Source of the DNA: RGIG1681 sp045648025
Lineage (GTDB): Bacteria; Bacillota; Clostridia; Christensenellales; UBA1242
Direction of reading: 5' to 3'
Length of the DNA stretch: 13,551 bases
Assembly (NCBI GenBank): GCA_045648025.1
Contig: JAZRNH010000048.1
Location: 1 to 13,551, forward strand
The notes under the pieces: generated by a model
Told to the model about the DNA's origin: nothing
What the model saw: only the letters and a program-made list of their open reading frames with translations
Database searches by the model: none
Translations under genes and position numbers: made by a program
Shown: positions 6,234 through 13,323 of the stretch, piece by piece
Numbering within the stretch: position 1 is the stretch's first letter
Layout of the letters: each line of letters begins with the position of its first letter

Positions 6234-6943
6234 TGGAAGTTTTATATGAAGATAATCATATTGTTGTTGTAAGTAAACCTCAAGGGGTTCCTAGTCAAGC
6301 AGATGAAAGCGGCGACAAAGATATGCTTACAATGGTTAAAGAATATGTGAAGGAAAAATATAACAAACCAGGTGAGGCTTTTATTGGTTTGGTTCACAGA
6401 CTTGATAGGCCAACTGGTGGTGTTATGGTTTTTGCAAGAACAAGCAAAGCTGCTTCAAGACTTGCAGAACAAATGAAAGAAGGCGATTTTGATAAAACAT
6501 ATTTTGCTGTTGTTTGTGGAAAACCAAGAGAAGCAAAAGGCAAAATTGTAAGCTATTTAAAGAAAGACCCTAAAACAAATATGGCTATGATTGTTCCTCA
6601 AACAGAAGAAGGTGCAAAAAGGGCTGAACTTGATTATGAAGTTTTAGAACATAATACTGAAACAAATAGAACTCTCGTTAAAGTTAAACTTTATTCTGGA
6701 AGAGGACATCAAATCAGAGTTCAAATGAAGAGTATTAAGTGTCCTATTTTTGGTGATCAAAAATATGGTGGTGAAGGTATGGCAAAAGTTATGCTTAACT
6801 TGTTTGCAGTTGAACTTTCATTTAACCACCCAACAACTAAACAAAAACTTATTTTTAGAGTTTATCCACCAGAAACAGAATCTGCTTGGAATGAGTTTAG
6901 ATTAGAAAAATATTTGTCACTTAAAACAAATTATGATGATTAA
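6233..6943 (+). CDS. RluA-family pseudouridine synthase
   Basis: 236 residues, ATG overlapping the upstream stop (TAATG). It isomerises uridine to pseudouridine in rRNA or tRNA. The catalytic motif is HRLDRPTGGVMVFARTSKAA, with nucleophile Asp58. Also visible are the N-terminal LYEDNHIVVVSKPQGVPSQ strand and the GRGHQIRVQMKSIKCPIFGD motif in the C-terminal half. No S4 RNA-binding domain precedes the catalytic domain, so this is a short, stand-alone form; RluD and RluC of E. coli carry S4. Last gene of the operon, closed by a hairpin that begins inside its stop codon. The modified site cannot be told from sequence. Confidence 0.92.
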   Translation: MEVLYEDNHIVVVSKPQGVPSQADESGDKDMLTMVKEYVKEKYNKPGEAFIGLVHRLDRPTGGVMVFARTSKAASRLAEQMKEGDFDKTYFAVVCGKPREAKGKIVSYLKKDPKTNMAMIVPQTEEGAKRAELDYEVLEHNTETNRTLVKVKLYSGRGHQIRVQMKSIKCPIFGDQKYGGEGMAKVMLNLFAVELSFNHPTTKQKLIFRVYPPETESAWNEFRLEKYLSLKTNYDD

Positions 6944-6972
6944 AAAATATGGAGATAAAACTCCATATTTTT
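6943..6972 (+). terminator. Rho-independent terminator of the CBS-methyltransferase-RluA operon
   Basis: A 12-bp perfect stem (6943-6954 with 6961-6972) with six-base loop ATAAAA, ending in a T run. The stem begins at the last base of the RluA stop codon. Confidence 0.85.
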
Positions 6973-7005
6973 ATTTGAAAATTCGTATAAAGTTAGAAAA
7001 ATTGG

Positions 7006-7028
7006 GGTGTTATGAAAAACATAACACC
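7006..7028. repeat. 23-bp palindromic element, upstream copy, in the leader of the Rsm22-like gene
   Basis: GGTGTTATG, five A, CATAACACC: a perfect 9-bp stem ending two bases before the AGGAG of the next gene. The same 23 bases recur as exact reverse complement at 7982-8004 just after that gene. No T run follows, so it is not a normal plus-strand terminator. Confidence 0.85.
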
Positions 7029-7039
7029 ATAGGAGAGTT

Positions 7040-7975
7040 ATGCAATTGCCATTATTTTTGCAAGAAAAAGTAAAAGAACTTCACAAAGGAATTCATGGTT
7101 CAAAAATTACTGATTTGCAACAAAATTTAACATTTAAATATAAAAACAAATCTGGCGAAAGCAAGTCACTTATTGAAAACAAGTCAGAAAGTTTGCTTTA
7201 TGCAATTTCAAGAATGCCAGCAACTTATGCTGTGGTTTATACTGTTTTGAGTCAACTTGCAGAGCAGAGTTTGATTAATGATGTTGAATCTGTTTTGGAT
7301 GTTGGTTCAGGAACAGGTGCTGGATATTTTGCAATAAAAGAGCTTGATGATTCGGTTAATGTTTCACTTTTTGAAAGAGATGAAAATATGATAGAATCTT
7401 TCAAAAAATTAACAGATGGTGAAGTTGCCGTAAAAAAGTTTGATTTGGTTTCTGATAAAATTGAAGGAACTTTTGACCTTGTGATGACTAGCTATGTCCT
7501 TTCTGAAATGAAAGAGCAGGATAGGTTGAATTCGGTTTTTAAAATGCTTGATGCAACAAATAAATATTTGCTTATAATTGATACCGGAACACCAAGAGTT
7601 TATGAAAATATGATGACAATAAAAAGAGAAGTTATAAAAAAAGGTTATCATATTGCTGCACCTTGTATGACTGATAAGTGTGCACTTAAAAATGATTATT
7701 GTCAATTTTTTGCTAGAGTTGAAAGGTCTTCTCTTATGAAACAGGCAAAGTCTGGTGAATTGTCTTATGAAGATGAAAAATATTTTTATTTATTAATTGT
7801 TAAAGATGAAGTTCAAAAAGAAGGTGAAAGGGTGATTAGAAGACCTATTATAAAACCTAACAATATTGAACTTTTGCTTTGTTCAAAAGATGGTGTATTG
7901 AAAAAGAATTTTACAAAAGCAAATAAAGAAATGTTTAAAAAAGCTAAAAAATCAAAAATTAATGATATTATATAA
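7040..7975 (+). CDS. Rsm22/METTL17-type methyltransferase with putative [4Fe-4S] cysteines
   Basis: 311 residues; ATG 7040 follows AGGAG (7031-7035). The Rossmann SAM motif is VLDVGSGTGAGYFA (85-98), with acidic Glu112 in the next strand and YVLSEM (152-157) in the position usual for Rsm22. A Cys cluster follows: Cys209, Cys214 and Cys221 in APCMTDKCALKNDYCQFFARVERS, then Cys281 in IELLLCSKDG. The spacing parallels the four cysteines that bind an Fe-S cluster in mitochondrial METTL17. Other family marks are SGELSYEDEKYFYLL (238-252) and the basic C-terminus. The family associates with the small ribosomal subunit in assembly. Methylation by the bacterial form is not proven from sequence, and a cluster-sensing or chaperone role is possible. 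It is a single-gene unit between two hairpins, and I found no convincing promoter in 6973-7005. Confidence 0.88.
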   Translation: MQLPLFLQEKVKELHKGIHGSKITDLQQNLTFKYKNKSGESKSLIENKSESLLYAISRMPATYAVVYTVLSQLAEQSLINDVESVLDVGSGTGAGYFAIKELDDSVNVSLFERDENMIESFKKLTDGEVAVKKFDLVSDKIEGTFDLVMTSYVLSEMKEQDRLNSVFKMLDATNKYLLIIDTGTPRVYENMMTIKREVIKKGYHIAAPCMTDKCALKNDYCQFFARVERSSLMKQAKSGELSYEDEKYFYLLIVKDEVQKEGERVIRRPIIKPNNIELLLCSKDGVLKKNFTKANKEMFKKAKKSKINDII

Positions 7976-7979
7976 AACA

Positions 7980-8006
7980 AAGGTGTTATGTTTTTCATAA
8001 CACCTT
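7980..8006 (+). terminator. Terminator of the Rsm22-like gene; downstream copy of the 23-bp palindrome
   Basis: An 11-bp stem (7980-7990 with 7996-8006) with TTTTT loop, followed by a T-rich tract (TTATTTTATTT). The core 7982-8004 is the exact reverse complement of 7006-7028, so stems match and loops (A5 versus T5) are complementary. Confidence 0.83.
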
Positions 8007-8051
8007 ATTTTATTTGAGTTTATAACAAATTTTAATAAATTTTTGCAAAAT

Positions 8052-8078
8052 AAAAACCACCAAATTTTGGTGGTTTTT
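8052..8078 (-). terminator. Terminator of guaA (bidirectional shape)
   Basis: AAAAACCACC (8052-8061) pairs with GGTGGTTTTT (8069-8078) around a seven-base AT centre. On minus the stem lies ten bases past the guaA stop and ends in a T run (TTTTTATTTT). T runs on both sides allow use from the convergent plus-strand gene as well. Confidence 0.85.
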
Positions 8079-8088
8079 GTTGTGATTT

Positions 8089-9624
8089 TTATTCCCATTC
8101 AATGGTTGAAGGTGGTTTTGAAGTAATGTCATAAACAACTCTGTTGATATGTTTACATTCATTAACAATTCTGTTTGAACATTTATCTAACACTTCATAA
8201 GGAATCTTATACCAGTCAGCTGTCATGGCATCAACACTGCTAACACCACGAAGAGCAACTGTGTAGTCATAAGTTCTTTCGTCACCCATAACACCAACAG
8301 ATCTCATATTTGTAAGAACTGCAAAGTATTGCCAGATTTCTTTGTCTAAACCAGCTTTTGCGATTTCTTCTCTGAAGATAAAGTCAACATCACGAAGAAG
8401 ATCAAGTTTATCTTTTGTGATATTTCCAAGAACACGAATTGCAAGACCTGGGCCAGGGAATGGTTGTCTCATAACAATATTTTCTGGAAGTCCAAGCTCG
8501 AAACCAACTTTTCTAACTTCGTCTTTATAAAGGTCACGAAGTGGTTCAATAATTTCTTCAAAGTCAACAACTGATGGAAGTCCACCTACATTGTGGTGAC
8601 TTTTGATAACTTGAGATTTTCCGTTGCCACTTTCAACAACATCAGGATAAATTGTTCCTTGTGCAAGGAAGTCAACTTTTCCAATCTTTTTAGCTTCTTT
8701 TTCAAATACTTTGATAAATTGTTTACCAATAATTTTTCTCTTCTTTTCAGGCTCTGTTTTATTTTTAAGTTTCTTTAAGAAGATTTTTGAAGCATCGGCT
8801 GTGATTAAGTTGATTTTAAATTGTTCTTTGAAAACTTTTTCAACTTCTTCTCTTTCACCTTTGCGGAGAAGTCCGTGGTCAACAAATACACAGATTAAGC
8901 CTTCTGGACAAGCTTTTTGAAGAAGGGCAGCACATACTGAACTGTCAACACCGCCAGAAAGTGCAAGAAGAACTTTTTTACCTTTAAGTTTTTCTTTGAG
9001 TGATGCAACTTGGTCAGAAACAAAGCTATCCATTGTCCATTCACCCTTAGCATTACAGATTTTGTAAAGGAAGTTTTTCATAATGTCTAAACCTTGAACA
9101 GAGTGAACAACTTCTGGGTGGAATTGGAAACCATAAATTTTCTTTTCATCATTAGCATAGGCAGCAATTTCTGTGTCTTTTGTGCTTGCAATAACTTTGA
9201 AGCCTTTGCCAAGTTTGTCAACTGAATCGTGGTGACTCATCCAAACAGTGCCTTTTTTATTTACACCTTCAAAGAGTGGGTGATCTTGGTATTCAATTTC
9301 AACTTTGCCATATTCACCAACTTTTGCAGTTTTAACTTTTCCGCCGTTCATTTGAGCGGTGAGTTGCATACCATAGCAGATTGCAAAAATTGGAATATTT
9401 AAGTTAAACACTTCTGGATCAATTGTGAGAGCAGTTTCATCAAAAGTGCTAAGTGGTCCACCTGTAAAAATGATACCAATAGGGTCAATTTCTTTAATTT
9501 TTTCGGCTGATGTTGTGCATGGAATAAGTTCTGAATAAACTTTCATATCACGAACTCTTCTTGCGATAAGTTGGCTGTATTGACCGCCGAAGTCAACAAC
9601 CACAACAGTTTCTCTTTTTGCCAT
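8089..9624 (-). CDS. guaA: GMP synthase (glutamine-hydrolysing)
   Basis: 511 residues, full length for the family. Converts XMP to GMP with glutamine and ATP, the last step of guanine nucleotide synthesis. Class I amidotransferase domain: oxyanion-loop FTGGP, nucleophile Cys83 in FAICYGMQL, and His169/Glu171 in FQFHPEVVHS. ATP pyrophosphatase domain: P-loop LALSGGVDSSVCAALL (SGGVDSS at 223-229). The C-terminal dimerisation domain has RQPFPGPGLAIRVLG and ends KPPSTIEWE. The start ATG has AAGGAG about nine bases upstream. Transcription is predicted to start near 9643, leaving about 19 bases of leader, too short for a purine riboswitch; any control by guanine must act elsewhere. The gene is monocistronic, divergent from the 9796 gene. 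Confidence 0.98.
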   Translation of the reverse strand: MAKRETVVVVDFGGQYSQLIARRVRDMKVYSELIPCTTSAEKIKEIDPIGIIFTGGPLSTFDETALTIDPEVFNLNIPIFAICYGMQLTAQMNGGKVKTAKVGEYGKVEIEYQDHPLFEGVNKKGTVWMSHHDSVDKLGKGFKVIASTKDTEIAAYANDEKKIYGFQFHPEVVHSVQGLDIMKNFLYKICNAKGEWTMDSFVSDQVASLKEKLKGKKVLLALSGGVDSSVCAALLQKACPEGLICVFVDHGLLRKGEREEVEKVFKEQFKINLITADASKIFLKKLKNKTEPEKKRKIIGKQFIKVFEKEAKKIGKVDFLAQGTIYPDVVESGNGKSQVIKSHHNVGGLPSVVDFEEIIEPLRDLYKDEVRKVGFELGLPENIVMRQPFPGPGLAIRVLGNITKDKLDLLRDVDFIFREEIAKAGLDKEIWQYFAVLTNMRSVGVMGDERTYDYTVALRGVSSVDAMTADWYKIPYEVLDKCSNRIVNECKHINRVVYDITSKPPSTIEWE

Positions 9625-9649
9625 ATATTAACTCCTTTTGTATAAAGTG

Positions 9650-9679
9650 ATTATATCACATTTAATTTTATTTTTGCAA
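9650..9679 (-). promoter_or_regulatory. Promoter of guaA, with a palindrome over the -10
   Basis: On minus: TTGCAA (9679-9674), 18-base spacer, TGA-TATAAT with the hexamer at 9655-9650. The -10 lies in the small inverted repeat GTGAT-TAT-ATCAC (9648-9660), which could be an operator or may be chance. Confidence 0.75.
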
Positions 9680-9743
9680 TAGATATTTAATTATTATCAA
9701 TGATTATTGAATTTTGATAGACTAGCAGGAATTACTATGAAAA

Positions 9744-9772
9744 TTGACATTTGTTTTTATTTATGGTATAAT
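9744..9772 (+). promoter_or_regulatory. Consensus sigma-A promoter of the duplicated-domain gene
   Basis: TTGACA (9744-9749), a 17-base spacer, TATAAT (9767-9772) with TG at 9764-9765: perfect -35, spacing and extended -10. Start expected near 9779. It is the strongest-looking protein-gene promoter in the window. Confidence 0.88.
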
Positions 9773-9795
9773 TGTGTAACCAGGGAGGTAATATA

Positions 9796-10656
9796 ATGGT
9801 AAAAAATAAACCTATTTACTTATATAGGTCAGTTTATAAAAGTTTAATTGAACAATACAAAAATGATCCTTCACAGATTCCTAATCTTGAAGGAAGAAAT
9901 TTTACTCAATATTCTAGATTAAATCCATATCCTTACAAAAAAGATAAGAGATATATGCACTTTTTTGATAGCAGAGTTTATGCTAAGCAATATGCTGAAA
10001 ATACCGAACTTGAAACAGGAAAGGAAACTTGTGTTTTAGTTTTTAAATTTGATCCAGCTGTTATTGATTCGTGCAGAACAAGAGGAAAGTTTATTACAAA
10101 AAGATCAATTGTGGCTGATGGTGAAGAATATATTGAATTAAATGAATATATTATTCCTGCAGAAGAGTATGTTCCAGCAGTAAACTTTGTTGGAGTTCTT
10201 GAAAAGGACACAGCAAAACCTGAACCAAATGTTTATGCAGTTTTGCCAGAAGAAGAAGTTGAATATTATGCAACAAATCCATCTGCTGCAAATGGTTTGG
10301 AATATCAAAGTGAAGAAGCTGTTACATCTAAACTTGCTCCAGAAAGTTTGCAATATAAAGAAAAAGCAGTTCACTTGTTTGCATCAAAAGCACAAGCAGA
10401 AGCTTATAAAAAGTCACTTGTGGGTTCTGGTGTAAGATATGATCTTGTTCCATTTTCAATTGATCAATCAGTTTTAGATTGTTGTTTTTCATTTAGTTCT
10501 GGTCTTGGGGTTTCTGCTTCAACACCTGCTGATAAAGAATATCTTATGCCTGTTAGTGAAATGAAAACAGATTATTATTATGAAAATAGCAACGAATCAC
10601 AAGCAAATAAATTTAGATATGATCCAGATGATTACAGCAGTAGTTGGTTCTTTTAA
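9796..10656 (+). CDS. Unknown protein with two tandem copies of a ~120-residue domain
   Basis: 286 residues. ATG 9796 is chosen for the strong AGGGAGG (9782-9788) seven bases upstream; an in-frame TTG at 9772 lies in the -10 box. I do not recognise the family. The sequence folds back on itself: HFFDSRVYAKQYAEN (55-69) matches HLFASKAQAEAYKKS (193-207). CVLVFKFDPAVIDSC (79-93) matches YDLVPFSIDQSVLDCC (215-230), and NEYIIPAEEY (116-125) matches DKEYLMPVSEM (247-257). The first copy begins IYLYRSV (7-13) and the second begins VYAVLPE (147-153). The order LYR, FTQYS, then NEYIIP recalls the Arg-Ser-Glu layout of ADP-ribosyltransferase-like folds, with Arg11 lost in copy two. That is a weak inference. 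No signal peptide or membrane segment. The C-terminus is Tyr/Asp/Ser rich. The promoter and ribosome binding site predict high expression. Single-gene unit, tandem stop TAATAA. Confidence 0.8.
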   Translation: MVKNKPIYLYRSVYKSLIEQYKNDPSQIPNLEGRNFTQYSRLNPYPYKKDKRYMHFFDSRVYAKQYAENTELETGKETCVLVFKFDPAVIDSCRTRGKFITKRSIVADGEEYIELNEYIIPAEEYVPAVNFVGVLEKDTAKPEPNVYAVLPEEEVEYYATNPSAANGLEYQSEEAVTSKLAPESLQYKEKAVHLFASKAQAEAYKKSLVGSGVRYDLVPFSIDQSVLDCCFSFSSGLGVSASTPADKEYLMPVSEMKTDYYYENSNESQANKFRYDPDDYSSSWFF

Positions 10657-10663
10657 TAAATGA

Positions 10664-10693
10664 AAAAAAGACTTCAAATTTGAAGTCTTTTTT
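10664..10693 (+). terminator. Terminator of the duplicated-domain gene
   Basis: AAAAAAGACTTC (10664-10675) pairs with GAAGTCTTTTTT (10682-10693) around AAATTT; eight bases after the stop codon. Confidence 0.88.
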
Positions 10694-10715
10694 GCTTAAA
10701 TAGAAAATTTGCAAC

Positions 10716-10746
10716 AAAAAAAGATGGAGTTTATCCATCTTTTTTT
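10716..10746 (-). terminator. Terminator of the NifU-like/GGGtGRT operon
   Basis: A 13-bp stem (10716-10728 with 10734-10746), loop of five bases. On minus it begins eleven bases after the GGGtGRT stop and ends in seven T. A and T runs on both sides make it usable in both directions. Confidence 0.88.
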
Positions 10747-10756
10747 ATTTTTAAAA

Positions 10757-11752
10757 TTATTTTCTTGAGCCAACTGCAACAGCAAGTGCAACAGATGCAC
10801 CAACCATTGGGTTGTTACCCATACCGATAAGACCCATCATATCTACATGGGCTGGAACTGATGAAGAACCAGCAAATTGTGCATCAGAGTGCATTCTTCC
10901 CATAGTATCAGTCATACCGTAACTTGCAGGACCTGCTGCAACATTGTCTGGGTGAAGAGTTCTTCCTGTGCCACCACCAGATGCAACAGAGAAGTATTCA
11001 TGACCAATTTCTGTGCAGAGTTTTTTGTATGTTCCAGCAACTGGGTGTTGGAATCTTGTTGGGTTGGTTGAGTTTCCTGTGATAGATACATCAACTTTTT
11101 CGTGAGCCATAATTGCTACACCTTCGCTAACATCGTCAGCACCATAGCAACGAACTTTGCTTCTGTCACCATTTGAGAATGGGGTAGTTTTAACTACATT
11201 GAGTTTGCCAGTTGAATAATCATATTCTGTTTGACAATATGTGAAACCATTGATTCTTGAAATGATGTAAGCTGCATCTTTTCCAAGACCGTTCAAAATA
11301 ACTTGAAGAGGTTCTTTTCTAACTTTGTTTGCTGTTGAAGCAATACCAATTGCACCTTCAGCAGCAGCAAAACTTTCGTGTCCAGCAAGGAAGCAGAAAC
11401 ATTTTGTTTTTTCGTTTAAAAGCATTGAAGCAAGGTTTCCGTGTCCAAGACCAACTTTTCTGTGGTCTGCAACTGAACCAGGAACACAGAATGCTTGAAG
11501 GCCAATGCCAATCCATTTTCCAGCTTCTTCAGCAGATGTTACATCATTTTTAATTGCAAGGGCAGTGCCAAGTGTGTATGCCCAAACAGCATTTTCAAAG
11601 CAAATTGGTTGAATGCCTTTAACAATTGATTCAACATCAATACCTGCTTTGTCGCAGATTTCTTTTGCTTCTTCTAAATTTTTAATACCATATTTTTTAA
11701 GACATTCGTTAATAGATGCCTCTCTTTTTTCTTTACCTTCAAAATTTACCAT
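10757..11752 (-). CDS. GGGtGRT protein
   Basis: 331 residues. Recognised from the family-naming motif ASGGGTGRTLHPDN (GGGTGRT at 259-265) and the long conserved C-terminus with HSDAQFAGSSSVPAHVDMMG and MGNNPMVGASVALAVAVG. Such proteins are found mainly in anaerobic bacteria, usually beside a NifU-like scaffold, and their reaction is not known. Cys residues occur at 17, 33, 51, 89, 118, 120, 173, 202 and 246; Cys118 and Cys120 form a CFC pair. The start is three bases after the scaffold gene's stop, and the AAAGGAG ribosome binding site lies in the last codons of that gene, so the two are co-transcribed and probably co-translated. A role in Fe-S metabolism is inferred from the pairing. Full length. 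Confidence 0.93.
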   Translation of the reverse strand: MVNFEGKEKREASINECLKKYGIKNLEEAKEICDKAGIDVESIVKGIQPICFENAVWAYTLGTALAIKNDVTSAEEAGKWIGIGLQAFCVPGSVADHRKVGLGHGNLASMLLNEKTKCFCFLAGHESFAAAEGAIGIASTANKVRKEPLQVILNGLGKDAAYIISRINGFTYCQTEYDYSTGKLNVVKTTPFSNGDRSKVRCYGADDVSEGVAIMAHEKVDVSITGNSTNPTRFQHPVAGTYKKLCTEIGHEYFSVASGGGTGRTLHPDNVAAGPASYGMTDTMGRMHSDAQFAGSSSVPAHVDMMGLIGMGNNPMVGASVALAVAVGSRK

Positions 11753-11755
11753 AAA

Positions 11756-12448
11756 TTACTCCTTTCTTGGGTCGATATATTTAACGGCATCATTATATCT
11801 TCCATATGTTTTAAGGTTTGCTTTAAGGGCTTCGTCAGCAGATGTACCGTTTTTGATTGCTTCCATCATTTTGCCCATGTTAACAAATTCATAACCAATG
11901 ATTTCATTGTTGTTGTCAAGAGCGAGTTTTGTGATATATCCTTCAGCCATTTGAAGGTATCTTGAACCTTTGAGTCTTGTTGAATAGCTTGTTCCAACTT
12001 GTGAACAGAGGCCTTTTCCAAGGTCGTCTAATCCAGCACCGATTTCAAGACCATCATCAGAGAATGCAGATTGTGTTCTTCCATAAACAATTTGAAGGAA
12101 GAGTTCTCTCATTGCAACATTGATAGCATCACAAACAAGGTCTGTGTTTAATGCTTCAAGAATGGTTTTTCCTGTTAAAATTTCAGATGCCATTGCAGCA
12201 GAGTGGGTCATACCACTGCAGCCGATTGTTTCAACAAGTGCTTCCTCAATAATGCCATTTTTAACATTTAATGTGAGTTTACAAGCACCTTGTTGTGGTG
12301 CACATCTTCCAACACCATGTGTTAAACCAGAAATATCTTTGATATCTTTGGCAGAAATCCATTGTCCCTCTTCTGGAATTGGGGCAGATTTGTGATTTGC
12401 ACCCTTAGCTACTGGGCACATATTTTCTACATGTTTTGAAATATTCAT
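11756..12448 (-). CDS. NifU/IscU-like iron-sulfur scaffold protein
   Basis: 230 residues, longer than IscU (about 128). The three scaffold cysteines can be placed: Cys56 in GACKLTLNV, Cys77 in GCSGMTHSAAMAS and Cys148 in LCSQVGTSY, which line up with the GxCGD, GCGS and HCS sites of IscU. The usual Asp after the first Cys is absent (Lys57). Extra N-terminal sequence includes Cys11 and Cys49. Residues after about 155 form a C-terminal extension that ends in YNDAVKYIDPRKE and is not part of IscU. GAGGTG lies five bases before the ATG. First gene of the operon with GGGtGRT. No cysteine desulfurase or other isc/suf gene is in the window. Function as a cluster scaffold is inferred from the family. 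Confidence 0.9.
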   Translation of the reverse strand: MNISKHVENMCPVAKGANHKSAPIPEEGQWISAKDIKDISGLTHGVGRCAPQQGACKLTLNVKNGIIEEALVETIGCSGMTHSAAMASEILTGKTILEALNTDLVCDAINVAMRELFLQIVYGRTQSAFSDDGLEIGAGLDDLGKGLCSQVGTSYSTRLKGSRYLQMAEGYITKLALDNNNEIIGYEFVNMGKMMEAIKNGTSADEALKANLKTYGRYNDAVKYIDPRKE

Positions 12449-12486
12449 AATTCACCTCGTAAAATTTGCTATAATTAGCCAAGTCA

Positions 12487-12516
12487 AGTATAACATACCG
12501 TTTTATATAAATGCAA
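12487..12516 (-). promoter_or_regulatory. Promoter of the NifU-like/GGGtGRT operon
   Basis: On minus: TTGCAT (12516-12511), 18-base spacer, TGT-TATACT with hexamer at 12492-12487. Leader of about 32 bases. A nearby TTGACT (minus) overlaps the start region but has no good -10 at 17 bases. Confidence 0.6.
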
Positions 12517-12549
12517 GAATTTAATTTATGCAAATTAACCATTTATGTT

Positions 12550-12577
12550 TTGAAATTGTGATAATTTGTGATATATT
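12550..12577 (+). promoter_or_regulatory. Probable promoter of the YigZ-family gene and recX
   Basis: TTGAAA (12550-12555), 16-base spacer, TGA-TATATT with the hexamer at 12572-12577. The gap 12449-12609 thus holds two divergent promoters and nothing else that I can see. Confidence 0.55.
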
Positions 12578-12609
12578 TATTATGTAATCTTATTAAATTG
12601 GAGAATCTT

Positions 12610-13323
12610 ATGGGATATGTAAGTGTTGATACCATTTATGAAGAAGAGGGACAAGTTCAACAAGAAGTAAAGAATGACTATATTTCAATTGAACAAATGG
12701 TTCCTGTTGAAATGATTATGAAAAAGTCAAGATTTATTGGCATGGCTTTTCATGTTGAAAATGATGATGAAGTTCACAATATTATAGGAAACCTCAAAAA
12801 GAGCAATAAAAATGCAAAGCATGTTGCTTATGCTTTTGTTTTGGGTGAAGATTATAGTGTTGCAAAAAACAACGATGATGGTGAACCAGCAGGTTCTGCC
12901 GGAGCTCCAATTTTTGAAGCAATTAAACAAGCGAAACTCACAAACACTCTTGTTGCTGTTGTTAGATATTTTGGTGGTGTTGAACTTGGAAAGAGCAGAC
13001 TTACAAGAGTTTATAATGCGGTTGCAGCCGGTGCTTGTACAGAAGCTAAAAAGTTTAGAATGGTATTCTGCAATCAACTTGAAATTAAAGTTTCTTATCA
13101 AAACTATGGTGCTGTAAGCAAATTATTCTCAGATCATAATGTGCATATTATTGAGCAAAAGAATGATGAATCTATGCCAGTTGTTAAAATTGCGGTGCCT
13201 GTAAAAGCCTCTGAAAGACTTCTTAGCAGCATTAGAGCAAGAACAAGAGGTGCAGGTTCAATCAATAACTATGGAACAGGATTTTATAAGTTTGATTATA
13301 AAGCATTAGATGTGGAAGAATAA
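12610..13323 (+). CDS. yigZ: YigZ/IMPACT-family protein (UPF0029)
   Basis: 237 residues. ATG 12610 is preceded by GGAGA six bases upstream; an earlier in-frame ATG at 12568 sits at the predicted -10 and is rejected. The IMPACT domain has KKSRFIGMAF (about 38-47), the DDGEPAGSAGAPIFEAI loop and VVRYFGGVELGKSRLTRVYNAVAAGA. The C-terminal EF-G-like domain (about 155-230) begins EIKVSYQNYGAV. Usual length is about 205-215, and the surplus is an acidic N-terminal leader of roughly 25 residues (VDTIYEEEGQVQQE). The family is linked to translation control through its eukaryotic relative IMPACT, but the bacterial role is not settled. The last stop base is the first base of the recX ATG, so the two form an operon. 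Confidence 0.92.
   Translation: MGYVSVDTIYEEEGQVQQEVKNDYISIEQMVPVEMIMKKSRFIGMAFHVENDDEVHNIIGNLKKSNKNAKHVAYAFVLGEDYSVAKNNDDGEPAGSAGAPIFEAIKQAKLTNTLVAVVRYFGGVELGKSRLTRVYNAVAAGACTEAKKFRMVFCNQLEIKVSYQNYGAVSKLFSDHNVHIIEQKNDESMPVVKIAVPVKASERLLSSIRARTRGAGSINNYGTGFYKFDYKALDVEE

Noticed and set aside
7006..8004. Insertion sequence with 23-bp terminal inverted repeats
   Set aside because: The enclosed gene is an Rsm22-like methyltransferase, no transposase is present, no target-site duplication flanks the pair, and the 3' copy works as a terminator.
9625..9643. Purine riboswitch before guaA
   Set aside because: The predicted leader is only about 19 bases and no conserved aptamer sequence is present.
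9737..9796. A 19-residue leader-like frame with AGGA upstream and a stop overlapping the ATG at 9796
   Set aside because: The perfect -35/-10 promoter lies inside it, so the main transcript would not contain its start. Likely coincidence.
10657..10756. A paired-hairpin regulatory RNA between convergent genes
   Set aside because: The two hairpins are ordinary terminators, one for each convergent transcript.
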